Positions 22,406 to 33,600 of a DNA stretch of 34,519 bases are shown one piece after another. The position numbers and the translations under genes were made by a program. Source of the DNA: Bacteroidaceae bacterium. GTDB taxonomy: Bacteria > Bacteroidota > Bacteroidia > Bacteroidales > Bacteroidaceae. Every line of letters begins with the position of its first letter. Positions within the stretch are counted from its first letter, which is position 1. Below the pieces are notes generated by a model. That model was not told the DNA's origin, did not search any database, and worked only from the letters and a program-made list of their open reading frames with translations. The DNA lies in contig JAFZPZ010000062.1 of assembly GCA_017552435.1 (NCBI GenBank), forward strand, positions 1 to 34,519. The letters run 5' to 3'.

Positions 22406-23356
22406 ATGAAGCAATTTCTTAAAGATTGGACTCTGCCAGTTGCTATAATCCTGGGGAGCGCATTATACCTGCTTTTTGCATATGTGCCATCCCTGGAATC
22501 GACAGCGCTAATACTGGGCCCTGTTTGCGAAACAATCCTCCCTTTATCAGTTTTTGCCACGCTATTCGTCACATTCTCCAAGGTTAATTTTCACCTTATG
22601 CGTCTATGCCGATGGCATCTGGTTATTGTTTTTCTGCAATTACTACTCGTAGCTCTGACAGTCGCCACCATCCTTGCATCGGAATATGCCGGAGCCGGTT
22701 CTTCGATAAAATGGATGCTCGAAGCAGTACTTGTATGTATCATCGCCCCTTGTGCCACAGCGGCTCCAGTTGTGACGGCCAAGTTGGGTGGTGATATCAC
22801 TCAAATGACCACCTTCACCCTATTCTCTTCTCTGGTTGGGGCAGTGCTAATCCCCGCAGTCTTTCCCTTGCTGGAACCCTCTACCGGTGCGACTTTCCTG
22901 TCAGCCTTTCTTATTATATTGCGTAAGATGGCTGTCATCCTGGTGCTGCCTCTTGTGATGGGATATATCGTGCGTCATTGGGTGGAACCCGTGCGTCGTT
23001 TCATTGTATCGCATTCCGATCTGGGGTTCTATAGTTGGGCTTTCTCTCTCTCCATCACGGCAGGCGTCACCCTGCGTAATATCATACATTCCAACTCTGG
23101 CTCTATGGTGCTTCTCTGCATTGCCCTGTTTACACTGGTTACCGCCATCTTCCAATATATAGTAGGAAACCTTATCGGGCAACATTACCATGTGACATGT
23201 TGTACGGTGCAAGGTATGTTCCAGAAAAACACTGCTCTGGCTATCTGGGTTGCATGGCTATACCTGAGTCCACTGGCCAGCGTCGGTGCTGGCTGCTATG
23301 TTCTTTGGCAGAACATGATAAATTCCTACGAGCTCTGGCTACACCAACGCCAGTAA
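22406..23356 (+). CDS. BASS-family (bile acid:sodium symporter-like) membrane transporter
   Basis: This 316-residue protein has about nine to ten hydrophobic helices. The segment IIAPCATAAPVVTAKLGGD (about 112-130) and the later MFQKNTALAIWVAW (about 273-286) resemble the two conserved cores of the BASS and ACR3-like fold, where sodium and substrate bind. Such proteins carry organic acids or bile-acid-like anions; the substrate is unknown. It starts 38 bp after the tRNA-Pro terminator with no clear box of its own. It converges on the secreted-protein gene with a 12-bp gap. Confidence 0.75.
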   Translation: MKQFLKDWTLPVAIILGSALYLLFAYVPSLESTALILGPVCETILPLSVFATLFVTFSKVNFHLMRLCRWHLVIVFLQLLLVALTVATILASEYAGAGSSIKWMLEAVLVCIIAPCATAAPVVTAKLGGDITQMTTFTLFSSLVGAVLIPAVFPLLEPSTGATFLSAFLIILRKMAVILVLPLVMGYIVRHWVEPVRRFIVSHSDLGFYSWAFSLSITAGVTLRNIIHSNSGSMVLLCIALFTLVTAIFQYIVGNLIGQHYHVTCCTVQGMFQKNTALAIWVAWLYLSPLASVGAGCYVLWQNMINSYELWLHQRQ

Positions 23357-23368
23357 GGGTTTCGGATA

Positions 23369-24604
23369 TCAGTATAACACTTTTGATCCATTCAAAATAT
23401 AGATTCCTTTTTGTGTGGGCTCAGCAGGGAGTTTCCTGCCGCTGAGCGAATACCAGACTTTGTTCTTTGCAGATTGATCATTGTACATTTCTTGGATGCC
23501 AACGCCCTGGTTTACGAAGACGACTTCGATGATGTCGGGCAATTCGTTAAGGGCGATGCGACGGGGTGCAACCTTGTCCCCGGATGGACTGGTGGGTGTA
23601 CCCACATAGGAAAGGTAGCAATGGAGGGGAAGGATGTAGTCTCCGCTGGCGAGGCGCACAAGCCGATGTGGCAAATCGTCATCGTTCTCGCCGGCGGGAA
23701 ATCCGTAATCGGTGCCAGTTTCGTACCAGACAAGTTTCTCGTAGGTGCCACAAAGAGTCCATCCATCGATGTTGACGGGTGTTTTGGTCTCGGTCTGGAC
23801 CATAACCGTTTGACCGCAGAAGTCGATGCTGAGATGGTCGTCATTTGGCAGGAATATGTATGGCATATTGGCCTCCATATTCTTGATCTGTGTCATCGTG
23901 GCCACCCATTTGTTCTCCTGGCGTTCAATGGCAGAGAAACTGTAGAACTTGCCACCACCGACCTCCATCTCCTCCGTGATGGAAAAGGGGAGAAATATGC
24001 TCATGGGCTTGCCGGGCTCGAACTGACGGTCATACTCCACATAGCTGGCAGTGATGGGCAGGGGAATATTGACGGTCTGCTGGGAGGCATCGTCGAAGAT
24101 GACGGTGTTCTTGCCATAAGAACTGGTCACCGTGACGCCCTCGTAGGAACGGCGTCCGCAAAGGATGCAACTGCCATCCGTACCATAGTCGTGACCATGG
24201 CCATTCGCGAGGTCGATGATGTAAGGCGACTGAGGTGTGCCGACAGTGGCATTGAAACGCCACACGAAGTCGGTACACAGTTCCACGACCTGTCCACTGA
24301 TGCTGACCCTGAAATACATCCGCTCGCCATCCTCGTTGCCATAGACGTCGAGGTAGATGGCACCCGGATTATTGGGGTCGGTAGGACTGCCCTTTCCACG
24401 AATCTGGTCGTCTGCATAGACCGCGACGATGACGTCCTGGGTATAAACCTCTTCGTTCATCATCACCTTCGCCGTCATAATCATGCTACCATAATAGCCA
24501 TGTGGATTCACGGCTGGGAAGGGATCATCGGCCGCCCAGAGGCTGGCACTCCACATAAAGAGGAGCGCCAGCAGAGCGTGCTTCATTGATATTATTCGGT
24601 TCAT
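23369..24604 (-). CDS. Secreted protein with probable T9SS-type C-terminal signal, partner of the giant surface protein
   Basis: This is 411 residues from ATG 24604, whose ATGA overlaps the stop of the giant gene; ATG 24586 (MKHALLALL) is an alternative start. The signal peptide ends near residue 25. A module at about 29-133 (GYYGSMIMTAKVM to PYIIDL) repeats one found in the giant protein. A CILCG motif (Cys146, Cys149) follows after HGHDYG, then a beta-rich middle. The last 29 residues (WYSLSGRKLPAEP to KGIYILNGSKVLY) resemble the Bacteroidetes T9SS sorting tail. Function is unknown; from context, a surface protein co-expressed with its upstream neighbour. Confidence 0.8.
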   Translation of the reverse strand: MNRIISMKHALLALLFMWSASLWAADDPFPAVNPHGYYGSMIMTAKVMMNEEVYTQDVIVAVYADDQIRGKGSPTDPNNPGAIYLDVYGNEDGERMYFRVSISGQVVELCTDFVWRFNATVGTPQSPYIIDLANGHGHDYGTDGSCILCGRRSYEGVTVTSSYGKNTVIFDDASQQTVNIPLPITASYVEYDRQFEPGKPMSIFLPFSITEEMEVGGGKFYSFSAIERQENKWVATMTQIKNMEANMPYIFLPNDDHLSIDFCGQTVMVQTETKTPVNIDGWTLCGTYEKLVWYETGTDYGFPAGENDDDLPHRLVRLASGDYILPLHCYLSYVGTPTSPSGDKVAPRRIALNELPDIIEVVFVNQGVGIQEMYNDQSAKNKVWYSLSGRKLPAEPTQKGIYILNGSKVLY

Positions 24605-27600
24605 TTCACGACTTTCTTTTCTCCATTGATGATATAGATACCCTTATTGAGAGAGGATCGGCGAGAAGATATAACGCGACGGCCAGCCAGGTCGTAGCAT
24701 GTATCACCGGATTCTTCATTGTTCATTCTTAACGATTCACCTAAAGAAGTAGCATTCCCAAGGTCGATGACAACAGGATTCCCGGGCGAGCCATAGACAG
24801 CATCGGCCTCGTAGGTAAACCACTCTGCAGCCTCGACTATCTCATCGCCGTCAGCCAACAGGAAGTTCAAAGTGCCCTCACTGTCGCCGGGGATGGTGAG
24901 GAAGGCAACACCGTTCTCGTCGGTAACCTCCGCTGTACGACATTCACCTTCGACAAAGGCTCCCAGTTCCAGATGACCGACAGGCTGACCAGACCTCATC
25001 ACCCGAACAGTCATAATGGCATTGCCCGAGTAATTGTGATAGTCAACAGGAGAGAAGGTGGATGTGGTCTGAGCATCCTGGACGCTTTGGGCCTTTTGGG
25101 CTTTGAGCGCACTGGAGGGATAGCCAAACGAGCGCTTCGTAGGCGTGTGGATCATGTAACCTACACCGGGCTCCAACATTACCAACGGTCCTGCCCACTC
25201 GTAGCTATCGAAGTAGGCTATGCCGTTCTGTCCCTTCAAAATATCACCGTCTTCGGGACTCATGCCGGCAAGTGCGTCGGAGATGCTAGCCACCTGACGG
25301 CCGTAGTAGCCGGTCCAGTTCCAGCCTTCCTTCAAATCGATGAGGCATTTTGCGGGATCAACGGGCTGACCAACGAGGCGCAAGGAGCGGTCTCTCTGCA
25401 TCTGCACAGCATACATCTGGTCGTTGCGGAGACCTGTCAGACTACCGCTCCAGACACCACCTTCCTGCATCAGCCAACCGTCGGCCTGGCTCTTGATAAC
25501 CAGCACATCTTCGGCAACCTTGGCAAGAACTTCTGCGGGTTGTTTTTCCTTAACATCAACATAGAACGACAGCCAGTTCCATCCCTGCTTCAGGTCTGTG
25601 GATTGTTCGATCTTGTTCTGTGCAGTGAAGACGATGGGCTTCTCGTAGCGACCCGTCAGCTTCAGTGCTGCGAAAGTGATGGTGTCGGGCAACAACTCGG
25701 GATAGAGGGTGCCTGTAGAAGCGTCGTAAGCACGGAAGGTGACCTGCTTGCCGGCGTCACCACTGGCAGCATAGATATTGATGGTTGCGAAGTAGCTGTC
25801 GTAGCGCTCGATGTAGGTAGGATGTGTCACACCGCGACATTCCTCACCGATGAAGGCAGCCACGAGGTCGTCGGCATCATCCATAGGCAGACCCTGAACC
25901 TCCACGCGTCCGATAACATTCATGGAGAATTCATAGTCACCTGGATTCACGCTCCAGTCAGGCACCTGACCTGTAATATTGACATTGATAGTCAACGGAG
26001 TCTCGATGTCATTGTTACCACGCATGTAAATAGTCTCCTCGTATTTGCCGATAGGCGTAGCGGGACTGACGGTGAAGGTCACTGTGGTCTCATCCAGCGG
26101 GTTCGTGGTGCCGTATTCCTCGCTGACTTCGAGCCATGATGGCATACCGCTCAGGCTCCACATCTGCTGAGTACCACTCTTGTTGACAACGGTAGCTGTG
26201 AATGTGGCACCTTTCGTGACACCAGCTTCGCAGCTCAGAGCATCCTCTTGCCACTCCAGTTCATTCTGGTTGACGAAAGCAGACCAGACGGCAGGTACGG
26301 AGTAGTTGCCATTCTCGTCTTGGACATCGCGAACGGTGAAGTTCAACGTGCAACCCTCGATGGTAGCGGCATCCTCGTTCAGGCTGATGACCACCTTCTC
26401 GTTGCTGGCCACGAAGGTGAAGCTGACGTTGGTCTCTGTAGGCTTCGTGCGCAGAGCTGGCGCATCATCAGTATAGTTGAGAGCATTGGGTGTAACAAGG
26501 TTGAGTGTGAAGAGCTGTGCCTCGTTACCAGTACCAGTGAGGTCGGCAGCATCACCAACAGTTATCACTTGGTTACCCTCGTCGAGCGTCTTCTTCTCGA
26601 AGGGATAGTAAGCTACAAGTCCATCCTCTTCGCCGGTCAGGCGCACCTTGCGGTTGCTGTTCAACAGGTCGCCGTTCATAGTGGCGTTCCATACACGTAC
26701 CTCATCAATTTGTCCGATGAAGGGACGGTCGTAGAGATACAGAGCCGTATCGGTAATGCGGCGAGCACCAACGATGAGGTTATTGGTATTGATACTACCC
26801 ACGTTGGACGCGTTGGTGGAAAGACAGCGCTTGCCATCGACATAGACAGCAGCAGCGCCCTGACGCAGCACATTCAGTGCCACATGATGCCAGGCATTGT
26901 CGGTCAGTTTCTTGGCCGAAGTGGTCAGTGTCTTAGCTGTAGTGGGATTGTAAGCATCCTTGCTAGTAAGCAGGAGTGTTCCATCTGCACTGAGCGAGAG
27001 AGCGATGTCACCCATCTGCAATAGTTGGGCTTCACCCGACTGTGTGCTGCCACGCATCCAAAATTCCAGAGCATAGTCGTCGTCCACACTGGTAGGCAGT
27101 TCAGATGCATTGATGCTCACGTAGTTCTGTCCATCCAGGCAGACAGCCTTGTTCTCGTTATTCAGGTACCACGTTTCGTCTGGCATCGTCATGTGACGGT
27201 TGCGAGCGTAGTCTCGGATTGTGGTGCCCTCGCCCTCGTTCATCTTCCAGTATCCGATAAGATGACGTGTCGATGGGTTCTTTGTCTTGCTGCGGTCCAC
27301 CAGGGCTGTGGTCATATCGTGAGCCTCGTCCCAGAGCAGCAGCTCGTGGATGGCGCCCTTGATGTCCTTACCCACAGAGAGCGGTCCCTCACCCTCGTAT
27401 CGGCCCGCAGCCTGATTGGTGAATAGTGTGGTAGTGTTGGCGTCGTCGGCTACAGAGGCATTCAGCTGGCCGTCTGCTGTCAAACTCAGGCTGAGGAATG
27501 CCCACTTGCCTGTAGGAATGGTATTTGTTGAGGTGTAGGTCGATCCGGCAATGTTCACTGTCAACTGTTCTGCATCATTGATTCCGACAGTCATCTTCGA

Positions 27601-30600
27601 ATCACCGTTACCGTGCTTCAACAGAGTGCCTGCTCCCTGAGCGAGGTTCACCCACATATCGAAGGCAAAGTCCTTGTTACGGAGGTTAATATCAGCCTCT
27701 GTAGCTGCAGCTGCAGTCTCTGTGGCAGGTAGGCTCAGGGCTGTCTCATGTTCAATCTCCGCGCCGTTCAGAACACCCGTCACCTTGAAATTGGCCTCGC
27801 TGGTGAGCTCACCCTTCAGGATGGTTTCGTTGAAGGTCACGCTCAGCTCGTCGCCGATATCCAGAATACCGTCGGACGGTTCGGGAATACCGATTGGCGT
27901 GGGACGCTGTAAATCTTTCACCAGAGGAATCTCCTCGCTGTACCTCTTTACCTCGTCGGTACCATAGGTACTGGCCGAAACGATACGGAAGAGATAGTCG
28001 CCGTCGCTGTATGAACTCATGGGCAGCGTGAAGCTGACGCTGGAGCCGCTGCTGGGCAGAAATTCGTTGTTGTCCGTCTTGTCGGCTTCGTTGAGCACAT
28101 ATTCGTGAACCAGATTCCAGTTCGTTGCACCTTGTTTCTTATACTGCATGCGGAAAGCTTTCAGGCCTCGGTAATTGCGGTCGAAATCCTTCATCGTCAG
28201 TACCAGGTCGGTACCCGTCTGGGTGTTCATCAGATTGTTAGAGAGTTCCAGTGTTACAGGAGATGATGACGGCACGAAGTGTGCGGAAATAAACGCCGTA
28301 TCAGCAATGACATCCCAAGTGTAGGTCGGATAGTATTGAGATGAAGAGGCAAATACGATGCCGATGCGGTCGTAGTCGAGGATGCTCGTGTCGCTCTGCT
28401 TGAGCAGCAGCGTCTTGGTGACAGTCTCATGGGGCTGAATCAGGACGGTGCGAACATCGGTAACGGGTGCGCCGTCGATGAAGAGCTGTGCGCCGTTGGG
28501 GTTGGTCTCCTCTGCCAGACCCAAACGATAGTACAGCAGTTCGTTGGTCTCCGAGGCATTGCTCAGACGCAGCGTGTAGGTGGCAGTAGAACCAGAGGGA
28601 ATATCGGTCACCACAGGCTGGTCCACATCAATCTGCGGCACTTCTATCTGCATGGTGGGTTCCATAATCGTAGTGCCCAAAGGCTCGTAGTACTTCGTCA
28701 CAACCCGTCCCTCATACGGGGCGCTGGTCTGTCCGCCACGTGTTCGGAAGATGGGACCATAGGCACCGTAGTCATAGACATCAACAGAGAGCGCATTGTC
28801 GTCACCATCCTCGGCGAGAGTGTATTTGAAAACGGTTTTGTCGGATTTTGTGTAATCATAGTCGAACTTGCCGCCAACCATGACATCAAAACCTGCTGAA
28901 AGAATTACTCCATTTCCTTGGATTACACCACCCGACGTCAAATTGAAATGTAAGCCTATTTGAGGATTTAGGGTAAAGTGCATCGACTTCGTAGATTCTT
29001 CTTTTTCATAGTTTTTGATGACACTTGTACCGGAGTTGAATGAGAAGTTCTGACAATCCACGTCCTTGTCTTCGCGGTTCTCGTAAGCCTCGACTTTCTC
29101 TTGCTCGTTGTACTTTAAGTATTCTATCCAGGCCTTTATCTGTTCGTTGCACCACATGACGCTGTCCTGATAGCTATCCTTAGCATCGTAGGGATCCACC
29201 ATAACGTAGGTATTGTCTTTTCCAAAATCCGGGTCTTCTGGTAAGAGTGTGGTCAGATAAACAGGTGTGGTCCCATTGTTGACGTAGTTGTCGATTGTTT
29301 CCTGTGTGACGGTCTTCAGCATATTGTTACGCATCAGTTCGAAATTTGGTAACAACATATTCTCGATGTAGTTCTGGGTGTAGCTGAACATGGTGCTGAA
29401 GGACATTCCCGTGGAAATGCTTTCTTCCACATTCAGTGTTACTTCGTTACCGGTCCCCACGCGGCGGAAGCCCACGTTGTTGGCAGCGCCGAAGATGACG
29501 TTTGTGGCCGAACCGATGAAAATATCACCCGGTGCTCCTACAAATTCAATAGCATCGCTGGTGGAAATGGTCTTGGTATTTTCAATAGTAGTAACGAACC
29601 TTCCTTCACCCAGAAAATCAAAATGTCCCTTGATGCCAATTTCCATATCGAGTCCACTTTTAGCTTCTGTGACTGTATAAAAACCAGGGACACCCTCGGC
29701 AGTTTCAAGTTTAGTACAGAATCTGGTCGTCGTATCGATGTGACCATCAGCATTTAATGTTGCTCCGTAAGTATAAACTTCGTTTTTAACAGTTCCAGAG
29801 GTCCATTCCGTCGAAGACTTACTCCCAGGGGGGTCACGCAGAATCATCTGAAGCAAATCAGGTCCGCTGGTCACAAAGTTGTTGCCCGTAGGCATATCGC
29901 CCAGGATGATACCTGTCAGGCCAGTGTCGTTCCACAGATAGGTGCGGTCACCGATATTGTAACTGATGGAAATGGTGCGTGTGTACGGTGTGGAGATATT
30001 GGGCAGACCGGCCATCCACTTATATGTAGCCTGGCCAAGGCTATCCAAGCGCAGCTGATTGCTCTCCAGCAATAACACATCGCCCGCTTTATAAGAAACG
30101 CCATCTACCGTGGTGTCTTCTCCGGCTACGGCCTGATCCGAGGACAGGGCATTGTCAATCGTCACTACAAGTTTATTCAGCGGTACGTGGAAGGTGACGG
30201 GCATATCTCCGTCGCTGTTCACGTATTCTTCGTAGGCACTGATGTTGAAAGTATAGTTGTCATACTCGTTGAAGATGGCACCACCATATTTATATATGGG
30301 ATTGCCAGACTCGTCTATCGAGTAGATATCATCGATGGTCAGTTCGCCTATATCGTCCTTCAGTGTGTAGCTGCTGATACCGAAGGCACCGTCTTGGTGG
30401 TCATCCTGAACCACGGTGAACACGGGATCGCTGTGATAGGTCTGCATCAACTTGGTGTGATAGCTATAGTATGCCTTTGTGATGCTGTCCACATCCACCG
30501 AGTCGGTACGCTCTATCAACGGGTTGCTGAGGTCGACCACTTGGGACGAACCGAACTGCAGACCGGTCTTCACCACTTTGATAATATCCACATTGTATTG

Positions 30601-33600
30601 CAGAGGCGGCACCATAGCCGAGAATTCGCCCGTCAGGGAGTCGGTACGGATGAATATCTTGCGGCAGTCGTCGGCACCGGCACCACGCCAGGCGGTGCTG
30701 TTTATGTCTCTGGTAGCCGAGGTAACAGGCATTATCTCCGTGCCAGTCTCGTAGCTATAGGTGGTTCCGTTTGTTACTTTCTCCACATTCATGCGTGGGG
30801 AAACCTTCTGCGGGGTCAGTACCAGTTCTGCTATGCCGATGTTGTTCTGGCTCAGTCCGAAGCCCAGTTCCTTGTCGCCTTCGGTGTCACCACCGACTAC
30901 GCGACCCGTGAAGTTCACCATCGTGCTGTCGGCGAACTCCAGATTCTTGATTTCCTGGTTGAAGGTGTGCTTCACACCCACGCCGTTGGGATCGACGGGA
31001 TAGCGACCTCCATTTGCAAAGACATGACCGTTCTTAGCCACTGTGATGAAGTGATCTCCGATGGGCACGCTGATGGTGAATTCGCCCTGTTCGTTGGTGG
31101 TAATCATCTCACCGTCTTTTGCGCAGACTAGACCATCAATGCAAAAATTGGCTCCCTCCACGGGATAGTCCGTTCCGGCGTAGAACACCTTACCGCTGAC
31201 GGGGAACGAGGAGACATCCTCGAAGTCCACACCGCTGTGGTTCAGCGACGACATGCTGACGAAACGCGTCCTCATGCTGGGCGAGAACTCATGGATGCCC
31301 AGTGTTGGGATGACGCTGTAGCTGGTGCCTTCGCCCGAGAAGCCCACGCCGCGGATGGTATAGGCACCATCCACATTGGTGTAGCCCATCAAGCTCAGCT
31401 GGTTCTCGTTGGGCACAACTGTGGAACCTTCGGCCGGAGACTTGTAGGTCTTGGCGTGACGTCCATTGGCGATGCCGTTGCTCTTCGAGAAGTCATAGGC
31501 GATGGTCTGCTTCGCCAGGCCCTCGTCGAAGGGATAATAGATGAACAGGCTCTTCTCGTCGCCCACGATGGGGTGGTTGTAGTTCTTCTGGATGTCTTCT
31601 TCTGTGAGGGCTTTTGTCCAGAAACGGAACTCGTCGAGATAGCCGTTGAAGTATGTTCCGCTGTCGAAATTCGAGTTGTTGCCGATGGACAGGCACTTAG
31701 CCTCGTTGGAGACTACGGGGATATCCCTGACGGGTTCCTGGTCGTCGTCCGTAATGATTCTTCGCTTCAGGATTTGGCCTTTAGCTTTGTCGTCCTCCAT
31801 CACGAAGACGGTGGTCGTCATGCTGTCTGCGCTATGAACCAGGCTGATGTGCGACCAGGCATTCGGAGCAATGAAAAGCTCGGAATCGTATTTGTTGTCG
31901 CCCAGCGACATGCCCACCCTGTACTGCCGGATGGTCTCGTTGTAGCGGAGGTAGATGCCGAAGGTGTTATAGATGTCCACCAGCTGGTAGCATCCCTGAT
32001 TGGTATGCATCGAGATGCTGTCGGGATACACATACGCCTGGATCGAGAAACTGCCTCCGACCATAGTTTTCAGTGTCGTTGGGTCGCAGTCGTACTTGAA
32101 GCCAGCTCCATAGCCCGAGAAGTGTACCGACCTCAGGGCGCTGGCCGCATCGCCGTCGCTGTCCTGCGGCTTCAGTGTTACCTTGGCACCCTGGACGGCA
32201 GTTCCAGTACCATATGCGATGTTGCCACTGATAATACCAGACGTCAGGCTGAAGCCGTCGGTGGTCTCGCTGTCATCGTCCGAGCGCTTGCCATCCTGCA
32301 TCGTCCAGATGATAAGTTTGTAATTATTGAAGCTGCCTGGCAGAGCCGTCACATCGTCGTAACTGTATGTCGAGCCAGTGCCGGCAGTGGTGTAGATATC
32401 GGCCCAGTCGCTCTCGTTGTTACTGTCCAAGGGACGGCGCTGTATGGTGAAATTCGTGTCATCGTATCCCACCTGCTTCACGGACCACTGCAGTTTCACA
32501 ATGTTGCTGTAGGTACCTCGCGAGGCCACGAACGACTGAATCTTCGAACCGCCCAGTTTTGCAGACCTTATATCACTGAAATGGTTTGCTCCGAGGACAT
32601 TCGTCATCAGTCTGTAGTAGTACGTCTTATTGGGAGCCAAGTTACTGTTCTGGTCAAGGTAGGCACCCTCGTTGATATCCGGGTTTTTCACGTCAATATT
32701 CTCCACGTTGATCCATGTGGCTGAATCCGGGACACTGCTGTCGTAGTCCGTCGAGCGCTGGACAACGATGGTATAAGCATTGTTGCCCGATGCATTCTCG
32801 AAAGGCGAATGGCTCCACTTCAGGTTAATGCCCTCGTCCACCTCCTTTGCCGCGAATTCGTTGAAGTTCCACACGGGGAAGATGGTGGCAGTAGTTTTGA
32901 CACTCAGTTCATCGGGAATATCGCCTAGTCCGTCTGGCACAAAGCCAACCCGCAAGGTGTATGGTGTTTCATAGCCGTCCAATACCACCTCCTTGACCGT
33001 CGTTCCGTAGGGAATATTACTCTCCAGGACCGAATTCGTTGTCAGGTTCTTGATGGTCCATGTACCCGCCTTGCTTCGTGGCGCATCCGTTACATTCTTA
33101 TCCACTGCTTTCCAGCTTACGGCCACCTTCTTATCCCACTGCTGTGAGGTCATGACAGTTATGGAGTCGGGATTGGGGTCGGGATAGACAAAGCCCGGCA
33201 CGGTAAGATCAAACCATTTGTAGACCACCATGTCCAGCTTTCTGTTAGGGGTGCTCGCACTCACACAGCCTTCGTCTGTCACTACGGTGCTGTATTGCAC
33301 AGGCAGATGCTTGTTTATATCGTATGTTGTGCTTGTGAATTCAGCTTCGACACCACTATACGACGAATTGCCTTTACCGGCCTTGTAATTCCCGTCAAAG
33401 AGTTCATTGTCAGAATAGTATTCCTTCGGTGTTTTTTCGGATTGTGTGTAGAGTCCGATGTGTGTGGGATTCTCGAGATCTGCAATCAGGCGACCCCCGA
33501 CGCTGACGGTTTTATGGTTTGTCCTTTCGCCCACAGGTTCATCCCATGAATTGCTGAAGGGATCTATTGTCCACGAGGCGGACTCCTCCTGGGTGCTGGT

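Noticed and set aside
23411-24589. 392-codon plus frame opposite the secreted partner protein
   Set aside because: The minus frame has a signal peptide, a C-terminal sorting-like tail and overlap coupling; the plus frame is a shadow rich in Asp, Val and His.
31237-32724. 495-codon plus frame inside the giant gene
   Set aside because: It is antisense to well-formed FN3 and LamG sequence; long shadow frames are expected at this base composition. The same applies to the plus frames at 24973-26139, 26248-27024 and 30187-31131.
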